This document shows, piece after piece, positions 1-7,672 of a stretch of DNA of 57,784 nt. This DNA is from Lachnospiraceae bacterium (GTDB lineage: Bacteria; Bacillota; Clostridia; Lachnospirales; Lachnospiraceae): positions 86,429-144,212 of the forward strand of contig JAFVAL010000050.1 of NCBI GenBank assembly GCA_017480565.1, in the 5' to 3' direction. Each line of letters opens with the position of its first letter. Position 1 is the first letter of the stretch. The translations under genes were made by a program, and so were the position numbers. The notes below the pieces were generated by a model that did not search any database, was not told the origin of the DNA, and was given only the letters and a program-made list of their open reading frames with translations.

Positions 1-240
1 GCGATGCGTCTGGAAGAGACGGATGAAAGACGCAATTCGCCGAGTAAACGAGCCAAAGATGTGATGGGCGGACAGTTGTCCTTCTTTGACTTAAATCAGG
101 CGCCGGATACGTCCTACCTTGTCAAAGAAGATCCCGCGGGCGAACAGATTTTACAAGAATTAAGAGATCTGGACATCAACCGGATGACCCCGATGGAAGC
201 GCTCACAAAGCTTTCTTCGTGGAAAGAGTTACAGAAGTAA
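1..240 (+). CDS. mutS: DNA mismatch repair protein MutS, C-terminal end (partial)
   Basis: The reading frame is open from the first base and ends just before mutL, so this is the tail of a gene that starts left of the window. About 79 residues remain. The last 30 or so (RDLDINRMTPMEALTKL) match the conserved helix-turn-helix tail of MutS, whose usual ending is a TPxEAL motif followed by a short Leu/Lys-rich helix. MutS recognises mispaired bases and recruits MutL. The ATPase and mismatch-binding domains are outside the window. Identification rests on this tail plus the adjacent mutL; a MutS2-type protein is unlikely in this setting. Confidence 0.9.
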   Translation, partial: AMRLEETDERRNSPSKRAKDVMGGQLSFFDLNQAPDTSYLVKEDPAGEQILQELRDLDINRMTPMEALTKLSSWKELQK

Positions 241-268
241 TCCACACAGTATGCGATGAGGTGTTAGC

Positions 269-2155
269 ATGCCAGTGATTCATGTTTTAGATGAAAATAC
301 GATCAATCAGATTGCAGCCGGGGAAGTCGTGGAACGTCCCAGCGCGGTTGTCAAGGAATTGGTGGAAAATGCGATCGATGCGATGGCGACGGTGATCACC
401 GTGGAGATCAAAGACGGCGGAACGTCCTTGATTCGTGTCACGGACAATGGCTGCGGCATCCCTGCCGATCAGGTCGAAGAGGCATTTGTCCGGCACGCGA
501 CGAGCAAGATTTTGGACGTGAGTGATCTGGATCATATCATCAGCCTGGGATTTCGCGGTGAGGCACTTTCTTCAATCACAGCCGTTGCGATGGTGGAGAT
601 CGTGACCAAAACCAGGGAAGCTCTGACAGGAACGAGGCTCGTCATCGACGGTGGTGTTAAAAAGTCGTTGGATGAGATCGGCTCGCCGGAGGGTACGACG
701 ATTCTGGTGCGAAATCTGTTTTACAATACGCCGGCAAGAAAGAAGTTTTTAAAAAGCAATGTGACGGAAGGCAATTATATTGCGGAACTCATGGAGCGAC
801 TTGCCCAGGCGCATCCGGAGATCAGTTTTAAATTTGTGACGAACAATCAGGTGAAGTTGCATACCGGTGGCAACGGGGATCTGCAGAGCGTGATCTATCA
901 CATTTACGGGAGAGAGACCGCAAAGAATCTGGTGCCGATACACTACGACGTGGATGGAATTCGGATCGAAGGCTTTGTCGGAAAGCCTGTGGTTTCCAGG
1001 GGAAACCGTGCCGCGGAGAATTATTTCATCAATGGCAGATATGTAAAGAATGCTGTGATCTTTAAGGCGATCGAAGAGGCGTATCATCCCTATCTGATGA
1101 GTCATCGGTATCCATTTACCTCGCTTGCGGTCACGATCGATGCTTCCCGCGTCGATGTCAATGTGCATCCGACAAAGATGGAGGTTCGGTTCCGGGACAG
1201 CGAACTCATTTTCCAGGCCTTCTATCATGCAATCTCGGACGCCCTCGCGGGCAAAAATATGACGGTGGAGGTGACGGCTGTCGAGAAAAAGCCGGAGACT
1301 GCCAAGGAAGAGAAGATTCCGGAGCCGTTTGAGACCAAACGGATGGCCACAGAGACTTCCTTAAAGCAGGTGAAGCCGAATGCGACACTGCCGAAGAAGA
1401 ATCTGGAGTTTGATATCGATCAGCTGCCAAATGTGCTCAAAGAACCACCGCTTTATCATGTCAATGAAGCGGCAGGCGAAGTGCAAAAGATCGGTGAAAA
1501 GATCCCTGTGATGAAGCCTGAGCAGCTTACGATCACGTTTGAGGAACCGGTGAATCTGATGGAAGCCAAAGGGCAGGAGGATTACCGGATCATCGGACAG
1601 GTCTTTGAGACGTATTGGCTCGTGGAATACGGGAAAGAATTGTTCTATATCGATCAACACGCCGCGCACGAGAAAGTGCTTTATGAGAAGGCGTATGCGC
1701 ATTATAAAGAAAAACAATTGACGTCGCAGATGCTTCTGCCGCCGCTCATTCTGTCAGTGACGGCAAGACAAGAAGAAGTGTTGCTTGCAAATCTTAACCT
1801 GCTCGCTGAGCTTGGGTTTGAGATCGAGCCATTTGGCGGCAGAGAGTATCAGGTGCGTTCGATTCCTGCGGATCTGTACAATCTAAATGAAGTGGATCTG
1901 CTTATCGAATTTTTAGATGGGATCGACCTTGAGACCGGGCAAAAGCAGACGCCGGAGCTGATCTTATCGAGACTTGCAACGATGTCTTGTAAAGCAGCTG
2001 TGAAAGGCGGCGACCATCTGTCAAAGGAAGAAGCGCAGGCTCTCATCGATGCGCTGATGAAACTGGAGGATCCGTACCATTGTCCGCATGGAAGACCGGT
2101 GATTGTGTCTGTCAGCAAAAAAGAGCTTGAAAAGAGGTTTAAGCGTATTGTATAA
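269..2155 (+). CDS. mutL: DNA mismatch repair endonuclease MutL
   Basis: MutL couples mismatch recognition by MutS to strand removal. The N-terminal GHKL ATPase motifs are all visible: INQIAAGEVVERP near residue 12, DNGCGIP near residue 64 and GFRGEALSSI near residue 98. The C-terminal half carries DQHAAHEKVLYE starting at Asp462, which fits the DQHAx2Ex4E metal-binding endonuclease signature of MutL proteins from bacteria without MutH. At 628 residues it has normal length. A GAGGTG ribosome binding site precedes the ATG. It lies 28 bases after mutS and its end overlaps the proposed start of miaA by 8 bases, so the three are probably co-transcribed. Confidence 0.97.
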   Translation: MPVIHVLDENTINQIAAGEVVERPSAVVKELVENAIDAMATVITVEIKDGGTSLIRVTDNGCGIPADQVEEAFVRHATSKILDVSDLDHIISLGFRGEALSSITAVAMVEIVTKTREALTGTRLVIDGGVKKSLDEIGSPEGTTILVRNLFYNTPARKKFLKSNVTEGNYIAELMERLAQAHPEISFKFVTNNQVKLHTGGNGDLQSVIYHIYGRETAKNLVPIHYDVDGIRIEGFVGKPVVSRGNRAAENYFINGRYVKNAVIFKAIEEAYHPYLMSHRYPFTSLAVTIDASRVDVNVHPTKMEVRFRDSELIFQAFYHAISDALAGKNMTVEVTAVEKKPETAKEEKIPEPFETKRMATETSLKQVKPNATLPKKNLEFDIDQLPNVLKEPPLYHVNEAAGEVQKIGEKIPVMKPEQLTITFEEPVNLMEAKGQEDYRIIGQVFETYWLVEYGKELFYIDQHAAHEKVLYEKAYAHYKEKQLTSQMLLPPLILSVTARQEEVLLANLNLLAELGFEIEPFGGREYQVRSIPADLYNLNEVDLLIEFLDGIDLETGQKQTPELILSRLATMSCKAAVKGGDHLSKEEAQALIDALMKLEDPYHCPHGRPVIVSVSKKELEKRFKRIV

Positions 2156-3098
2156 AGAGAAACCACCGCTTGTCATCTTAACGGGGCCGACTGCGGTCGG
2201 GAAAACGGGCTTATCCATCGCGCTTGCAAAAGCGATTGGCGGGGAGATTATCTCGGCTGATTCGATGCAGGTTTACCGCGGCATGGATATCGGTACCGCG
2301 AAGATCAAGCCGGAAGAGATGCAGGGCGTCAGACATCATTTGATCGATGTGTGTGATCCGACCGAGGATTACAACGTTGCTAGGTTTTGTGAAGAGGCGG
2401 GAAAGATTCTGTCTGAGATCTATGAACGCGGCCACGTGCCGATCATCGTCGGCGGCACCGGATTTTATATTCAGGCCCTGCTTTATCAGGTAGACTTTTC
2501 TGAGCAGGACACCGGTGGTGCGGTGCGGCAGAAGTATCAGCAGATCCTTGAGGAAAATGGTGCTCGTTATCTGCATGAACTGCTGCGAGATGTGGACCCG
2601 GCATCTGCCGAGGCGATCCATCCCAATAATGTGAAACGCGTGATGCGTGCCTTGGAGTTTTATGAGCTTTCCGGGACGAAGATTTCGGATCACAATGAAG
2701 AGGAGCATGCAAAGGAAGCGGCTTACCATTTTGCCTACTTTGTGCTTACCATGAACCGGGAAATGCTTTATGAGAGAATCAATGCGCGCGTGGATCAGAT
2801 GTTTGCGGATGGTCTCATAGAAGAAGTGAAGGGACTCCTATCGAAGGGGATTCCCCGCAGTGCGGTTTCGATGCAAGGACTGGGGTATAAAGAGACCGTG
2901 GCCGCGCTTTTGGGAGAGATGAGCTTTGATGAGGCGCGGGAGATTATTAAGCGTGATACCAGACATTTCGCCAAGAGGCAGATGACCTGGTTTCGAAGGG
3001 AGAGGGATGTCATCTGGCTTTCGAAAGATGAGTATCAGACAGAGGAAGCACTCCTTTCACAGATTTTGAAAATATTAAGAGAAGAAGAGGTAATTTGA
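2148..3098 (+). CDS. miaA: tRNA dimethylallyltransferase MiaA
   Basis: MiaA transfers dimethylallyl from DMAPP to A37 of tRNAs reading UNN codons. The P-loop GPTAVGKT lies near the N-terminus, followed by the family motifs ISADSMQVYRGMDIGTAK and GGTGFYIQAL. The open frame extends upstream to 2103 inside mutL, but I choose a TTG start at 2148. It places AAGAGG about 10 bases upstream and gives an N-terminus (MYKEKPPLVILTG) like that of other MiaA proteins. With this start the protein is 316 residues and overlaps mutL by 8 bases. The next modification step is done by MiaB, which is encoded further right on the other strand. Confidence 0.95.
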   Translation: MYKEKPPLVILTGPTAVGKTGLSIALAKAIGGEIISADSMQVYRGMDIGTAKIKPEEMQGVRHHLIDVCDPTEDYNVARFCEEAGKILSEIYERGHVPIIVGGTGFYIQALLYQVDFSEQDTGGAVRQKYQQILEENGARYLHELLRDVDPASAEAIHPNNVKRVMRALEFYELSGTKISDHNEEEHAKEAAYHFAYFVLTMNREMLYERINARVDQMFADGLIEEVKGLLSKGIPRSAVSMQGLGYKETVAALLGEMSFDEAREIIKRDTRHFAKRQMTWFRRERDVIWLSKDEYQTEEALLSQILKILREEEVI

Positions 3099-3101
3099 CC
3101 G

Positions 3102-4385
3102 ATGGATTCGTTAGATCAGATCTATACATCCTTAAAGATTTCACCGGAGGTGCTTGCGTTTGGCGGGCAGGTGGAGGCAAAGTTATCCGAACGATTTGCA
3201 GAGATTGACCGGATCGCGGAATATAACCAAATGAAAGTGATCGGGGCGATGCAGAAAAATCGCCTGAGCGATATTCATTTCGCGGCGTCAACGGGATATG
3301 GCTACAACGATCTGGGACGTGAGACGTTAGAGGCGGTTTACGCGGATACCTTTCATGCAGAGGCAGCGCTTGTGCGTCCGCAGTTAACCTGCGGGACACA
3401 TGCACTCACTGTTGCACTCGCGGCAAATCTTCGTCCCGGAGACGAGCTGTTATCCCCTGTGGGAAAGCCTTATGATACGTTGGAAGGCGTGATTGGAATT
3501 CGTCCCTCCAGAGGCTCGCTTGCAGAGTACGGTGTGGCTTATCGGCAGGTCGATCTGCTCCCGGACGGGACATTCGATTACGAGAAGATCAAAGAGGCGA
3601 TCAACGAGAAAACGAAAATGGTGACGATTCAGCGTTCCAAAGGCTATCAGACTCGTCCGACCTTCTCTGTCAAACAGATCGGAGAACTGATTGCTTTTGT
3701 GAAAGGGATTCGCCCGGATCTGATCGTGATGGTGGACAACTGTTACGGGGAATTTGTCGAGACGATCGAACCGACCGATGTCGGGGCAGATCTGTGTGTG
3801 GGGTCTCTGATTAAGAACCCCGGCGGTGGTCTTGCACCGATTGGCGGCTATATCGTGGGACGCAAAGATCTGATCGAGGAATGTGCCTATCGTTTGACTG
3901 CGCCTGGTCTTGGCATGGAAGTGGGTGCAACCTTAGGACTAAATCAGTCATTTTTCCAAGGATTTTTCCTGGCTCCGACCGTGACGGCAGGTGCGCTAAA
4001 GGGAGCTGTCTTTGCGGCAAATTGTTACGAAACTTTGGGTTTTGGCGTGGTACCGAACGGCAGTGAAAGCAGACATGACATCATTCAGTCTGTTGTGCTT
4101 GGATCGCCTGAGGGTGTCATTGCCTTTTGTGAAGGGATTCAGGCAGCCGCACCGGTGGATAGCTTTGTGACCCCCGAGCCTTGGGCGATGCCCGGATATC
4201 ATTCCGACGTCATTATGGCTGCGGGTGCATTTGTCCAGGGATCTTCGATTGAATTGTCTGCGGACGCACCGATCGAACCCCCTTATGCGGTCTATTTCCA
4301 AGGCGGCTTGACCTGGTATCATGCAAAATTAGGAATTTTAATGTCCTTGCAGAAACTATTTGAGAAAAACTTAATTCGGCTATGA
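3102..4385 (+). CDS. Methionine gamma-lyase family protein (aluminium resistance protein family, PLP enzyme)
   Basis: A 427-residue fold-type I PLP-dependent protein of the family often labelled aluminium resistance protein (Met_gamma_lyase, PF06838). The PLP lysine is the one in SLIKNPGGGLAPIGGY, preceded by the Asp-bearing segment MVDNCYGEF. The substrate is not established for this family; neither methionine lyase activity nor metal resistance can be read from the sequence. It begins 3 bases after miaA, and the miaA-to-this-gene order is common in Firmicutes. Start at ATG 3102 with a weak upstream GAGGTAA. Length is normal for the family. Confidence 0.88.
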   Translation: MDSLDQIYTSLKISPEVLAFGGQVEAKLSERFAEIDRIAEYNQMKVIGAMQKNRLSDIHFAASTGYGYNDLGRETLEAVYADTFHAEAALVRPQLTCGTHALTVALAANLRPGDELLSPVGKPYDTLEGVIGIRPSRGSLAEYGVAYRQVDLLPDGTFDYEKIKEAINEKTKMVTIQRSKGYQTRPTFSVKQIGELIAFVKGIRPDLIVMVDNCYGEFVETIEPTDVGADLCVGSLIKNPGGGLAPIGGYIVGRKDLIEECAYRLTAPGLGMEVGATLGLNQSFFQGFFLAPTVTAGALKGAVFAANCYETLGFGVVPNGSESRHDIIQSVVLGSPEGVIAFCEGIQAAAPVDSFVTPEPWAMPGYHSDVIMAAGAFVQGSSIELSADAPIEPPYAVYFQGGLTWYHAKLGILMSLQKLFEKNLIRL

Positions 4386-4390
4386 GCGCG

Positions 4391-4419
4391 TTGTAAAGAT
4401 TCCCTTCCTATGGTATACT
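4391..4419 (+). promoter_or_regulatory. Sigma-A type promoter for radC and the mre genes
   Basis: A -35 box TTGTAA (4391-4396) and a -10 box TATACT (4414-4419) are separated by 17 bases. A TGG just before the -10 box makes it an extended -10. It lies in the 92-base gap between the methionine gamma-lyase-like gene and radC, so it probably drives the radC-mreBCD-mrdA-minD-rodA run. Confidence 0.7.
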
Positions 4420-4477
4420 AAAGGTTGTATGTTTGGCGAGAGCTCCTTTTTCTGGCAAAGACAGAGAGGAGTTATCT

Positions 4478-5203
4478 ATGGAAAAGACACATTTAACCCA
4501 AAAGGAATACCCGGTCAGTGAACGGCCTTATGAGAAAGCACTCAAGTTTGGCATTGAGTCGCTGACGGACGGGGAACTCTTAGCAGTGATCATCAGAAGC
4601 GGTACCAAGAATATGACCGCGCTGGAGCTTGCAAGGAAGATTTTGTCACTTGATGAGAACAATTATCCCGGGCTTCTGATTTTGCGGCATGCCACCATCG
4701 AAGAACTGACGGAGATGGAAGGCATCGGAACCGTGAAGGCGATTCAACTAAAGGCGATCGGAGAGCTTGCCGGACGTTTTGTGAAGGCGAAGCGGCCCGG
4801 AATGATTACACTGTCGAGTTCAGACCAGATTGCAGAGCATTACATGGAGGATTTCAGACACCTTGGCTATGAGCAGATTTTGCTGGGCATGACCAACAAC
4901 AAAGGGGGTCTGATTGGGGATGAGATTATCAGCCGCGGGACGGTCAATCAAAGCCTACTATCAGTCAGGGATTTGTTTCTCCGGGCGATTAAGAAGGGTG
5001 CGGTGCGCATTTTTCTGGTGCACAATCATCCCAGCGGGGATCCGACACCGAGCAGCGAAGATATCGCACTGACAAAGCGTGTGGTGGATGCCGGGAAGCT
5101 CTTAGAGATTCCCTTGATCGATCACATCATCCTGGGGGATTTGGAATATAACAGCTTGATTCAACAAGGACAAGTGGTTTCGTCTAGCTGGGAATATCAT
5201 TGA
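4478..5203 (+). CDS. radC: RadC family JAB1/MPN-domain protein
   Basis: A 241-residue RadC protein. An N-terminal helix-hairpin-helix region (EELTEMEGIGTVKAIQLKA) is followed by a JAB/MPN metalloprotease-like domain with the metal ligands in HNHPSGDPTPSSED. The open frame extends upstream to 4433, but the ATG at 4478 has a clear AGAGAGGAG ribosome binding site and the expected N-terminus (MEKTHL). The cellular role of RadC is unresolved; the old repair assignment in E. coli was withdrawn. It sits directly upstream of mreB, a placement seen in many Firmicutes. Confidence 0.94.
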   Translation: MEKTHLTQKEYPVSERPYEKALKFGIESLTDGELLAVIIRSGTKNMTALELARKILSLDENNYPGLLILRHATIEELTEMEGIGTVKAIQLKAIGELAGRFVKAKRPGMITLSSSDQIAEHYMEDFRHLGYEQILLGMTNNKGGLIGDEIISRGTVNQSLLSVRDLFLRAIKKGAVRIFLVHNHPSGDPTPSSEDIALTKRVVDAGKLLEIPLIDHIILGDLEYNSLIQQGQVVSSSWEYH

Positions 5204-5214
5204 GGATGTAACTT

Positions 5215-6243
5215 ATGAAGATGGGCGGATATTACGGAATTGATTTCGGCAGCAATTCCATCAAAGTCTATAAAGCCGAAGAAGGACTGGTTTACAGCCA
5301 GAAAAACCTGATCGCCAAGCGCGGCAAGAGTGGTGTCGTCGCTTACGGTGACGAAGCCTACGAGATGATGGAAAAGGCACCGGAGGACATTCAGATTACG
5401 AATCCGGTCAAGAATGGCGTCATTACGGATATCGATAACATGCAGTATATGTATGACCGTATTTTAAAGGAACTTAAGGTACGGTCCTTTCCGCTGTACC
5501 GCCCGAACTTCCTGGTCGCATTTCCCTTTGACATCACGGAAGTAGAGAAGAAGGCTTTCTATGATGTCGTTGAGAGTTCCCAGATCAGGCCGGGCTCTGT
5601 TCTTTTGATTGAACGTGCGATTGCGGATGGCGTGGGAATCGGCCAGAATGTCGTGGGTGCCCGCGGTATGATGATCGTGGATGTCGGTTATGAGGTGACG
5701 GAGGTTTCGGTCATTTCTCTGGGCGGCATTGTGATCAGCCGTCTGGTCGTCAACGGCGGAGAGAAGTTTGATGAAGCCATTTTAAATGTCATCAAGCGTC
5801 AGTATAACGTCTCTGTGGGTCAGAAGACGGCGGAGCAGCTTAAGAATCGTCTTGGCGAGAGCGAGATCGAAGACGGCTCTTCCTTTACCGCCTATGGCAG
5901 ACACATTGTGACCGGCCTTCCGGCGGAAGTGGAAGTGGAGGCGTCCGTGCTTTCCGATTCGATTCATGACCTTTTGTTAAATATTGTCGATTCGGTCAGA
6001 ATTATTCTTGAGAAAACGCCCCCGGAGATTTCCTCAGATATCAAAAAGAGCGGGATCTATCTGACGGGTGGTTCTGCGAGAATCCCGGAGCTTCGCAGGC
6101 TCCTTGCCGAGCAGACCGGTCTTGAGATTTTCATTGCCGATAACTGTGAGACCTCCGCGGTGGATGGCCTCGGACAGATCATGGAGTCGAAAGAACTCTT
6201 AAAGTTTTTTAAGGAACTAAAGAAACTGCACAGATTTTATTGA
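5215..6243 (+). CDS. mreB: Rod shape-determining protein MreB
   Basis: Bacterial actin homologue that orients the elongation machinery along the inside of the membrane. The phosphate-1 loop GIDFGSNSIKVY is at the N-terminus, the phosphate-2 loop is around MIVDVGYEVTEVS, and the adenosine motif is YLTGGSARIPEL. At 342 residues it has normal MreB length. The first phosphate loop reads FGSNSIKV where classic MreB has LGTANTLV, so this is a divergent clostridial MreB/Mbl-type copy. GAGG lies 9 bases before the ATG at 5215. It is followed by mreC and mreD. Confidence 0.92.
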   Translation: MKMGGYYGIDFGSNSIKVYKAEEGLVYSQKNLIAKRGKSGVVAYGDEAYEMMEKAPEDIQITNPVKNGVITDIDNMQYMYDRILKELKVRSFPLYRPNFLVAFPFDITEVEKKAFYDVVESSQIRPGSVLLIERAIADGVGIGQNVVGARGMMIVDVGYEVTEVSVISLGGIVISRLVVNGGEKFDEAILNVIKRQYNVSVGQKTAEQLKNRLGESEIEDGSSFTAYGRHIVTGLPAEVEVEASVLSDSIHDLLLNIVDSVRIILEKTPPEISSDIKKSGIYLTGGSARIPELRRLLAEQTGLEIFIADNCETSAVDGLGQIMESKELLKFFKELKKLHRFY

Positions 6244-6258
6244 TAGTGTGATGGATCT

Positions 6259-7149
6259 ATGAGAAGACGCAAGAGAAAGTTTTCCAGATTTACGATCCGA
6301 TCGAAATATATCTTTATTTTACTGACATTGCTTTGTGCACTGCTCTTGTTTTTCTCTTACCGGTACCAGAGACGGTTTGCATCGGTCAAGGATGCGGTCT
6401 ATGCGGTCTTTGAACCGGCAGAGAAAGCATTTTACAATGTGAAGGGATTCATCGGGCAGAAGGTACAGTATTTTAAAGAAAAAGGCGATCTGATCGCAGA
6501 AAATGAACAACTGAAAAGTGAACTGGAGGAGAAGACTGCGCAGAATACGGTCTTGCTTCAGGAAAAGTATGAGTTGGAGGATCTTCGTGCGCTCTTTGAA
6601 CTGGATCAAACGTATGGAGACTATCCAAAAGTTGCCGCGCGCGTCATCAGCAGGAATACCTCGAACTGGTATGACATGTTTGTGATCGATAAAGGCTCGG
6701 AGGATGGGCTGAGCGTTGGCATGAATGTCCTTGCAGGCAATGGCCTTTGCGGCATCATCAATGAATGTGGTGCGCATTATAGCCGGGTGCGGGCGATCAT
6801 CGACGATGGCAGCTATGTGACCGGCAATTTCCAGGGAACCAAGGAAACCTGTTTGGTTCGCGGGGATCTGACGGAGACGGAAGAGGGCCTGCTTTCACTG
6901 GAAGTATCCCTGATCGATAAGGACGCAGACATTAAGACCGGTGCGGCGATTGTGACTTCACAGTTATCTGACCAGTTTTTGCCGGGCATCCTGATTGGCT
7001 ACTTGACGGATGTGAAAGTAGATGCATCGACGCTTACGATGTCCGGACATCTCTCGCCCGTCGTGGACTTTTCAGATCTTACGACGGTGCTCGTCATTAC
7101 TGAAGTGAAGAATTCGGAAGAGCTTGAAAGCATGCTCTCCGGGGATTAA
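6259..7149 (+). CDS. mreC: Rod shape-determining protein MreC
   Basis: A 296-residue bitopic membrane protein. A basic N-terminus (RRRKRK) is followed by a single membrane segment at about residues 16-33, a coiled coil at about 75-115 (ENEQLKSELEEKTAQ), and then the two beta-barrel domains of MreC, including the conserved DKGSEDGLSVGMNVLAGNGLCGII. MreC sits outside the membrane and links MreB and MreD to PBP2. The ribosome binding site is weak (GATGGA). The mreD start lies 16 bases after its stop. Confidence 0.93.
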   Translation: MRRRKRKFSRFTIRSKYIFILLTLLCALLLFFSYRYQRRFASVKDAVYAVFEPAEKAFYNVKGFIGQKVQYFKEKGDLIAENEQLKSELEEKTAQNTVLLQEKYELEDLRALFELDQTYGDYPKVAARVISRNTSNWYDMFVIDKGSEDGLSVGMNVLAGNGLCGIINECGAHYSRVRAIIDDGSYVTGNFQGTKETCLVRGDLTETEEGLLSLEVSLIDKDADIKTGAAIVTSQLSDQFLPGILIGYLTDVKVDASTLTMSGHLSPVVDFSDLTTVLVITEVKNSEELESMLSGD

Positions 7150-7165
7150 AAGGTGGGATACAACG

Positions 7166-7672
7166 ATGATTATGATGTTGATATCCTTCCTTTTTACGGC
7201 TTTTTGTATCTTCTTGCAGGGTACGGTCTTTCAGAGCTTGGCCCTGGCAGGCGTGGTTCCGAATCTTGCGCTAGCGTCTGTGTTGTGCTTTTCCTACCAG
7301 CGCGGGCACAGATTTGGACTGATTCTTGGCTTTTTGACAGGCCTTCTGATGGATATTCTTTTTTCGACCATCATCGGGTTAGATGCCCTGATCTTTATGA
7401 CGATCGGTGTGCTGATTTTCCTGATCGAGAGGATCGAGTTTCGAAATCCGCTTTATTTTTCCCTGACCGTGATTGGCGGGGGAAGCCTGATTTATAGTTT
7501 GCTCTACTATGTTTTGCATTTTCTGCTGCGCGGCAAGATGGCGTTTGGAACGTATTTTGTCACGATCATTTTGCCGGAGATGCTCTATACGGTGCTTGTG
7601 GGAGTGATTTTATTTCCCATCATTCGTGCGATTCACCGTTGGTACCAAAAGTTTGAATTCCGGGAGGAATGA
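7166..7672 (+). CDS. mreD: Rod shape-determining protein MreD
   Basis: A polar-poor integral membrane protein with five or six predicted hydrophobic segments and the typical MreD pattern (VVPNLALASVLCFSYQRG, then GLLMDILFSTIIGLDAL). The frame is open from 7124, inside mreC, but AAAGGTGG at 7148-7155 points to the ATG at 7166, giving 168 residues. MreD partners MreC in the elongasome. Its TGA stop overlaps the ATG of the PBP2 gene (ATGA), which suggests translational coupling. Confidence 0.9.
   Translation: MIMMLISFLFTAFCIFLQGTVFQSLALAGVVPNLALASVLCFSYQRGHRFGLILGFLTGLLMDILFSTIIGLDALIFMTIGVLIFLIERIEFRNPLYFSLTVIGGGSLIYSLLYYVLHFLLRGKMAFGTYFVTIILPEMLYTVLVGVILFPIIRAIHRWYQKFEFREE

Noticed and set aside
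2103-2147. ATG at 2103 as the miaA start
   Set aside because: It would give an atypical 15-residue extension inside mutL without a ribosome binding site; the TTG at 2148 fits the family better.
7153-7497. 114-codon plus-strand frame within mreD
   Set aside because: It lies in another frame of mreD, whose product has the expected membrane segments and conserved pattern.
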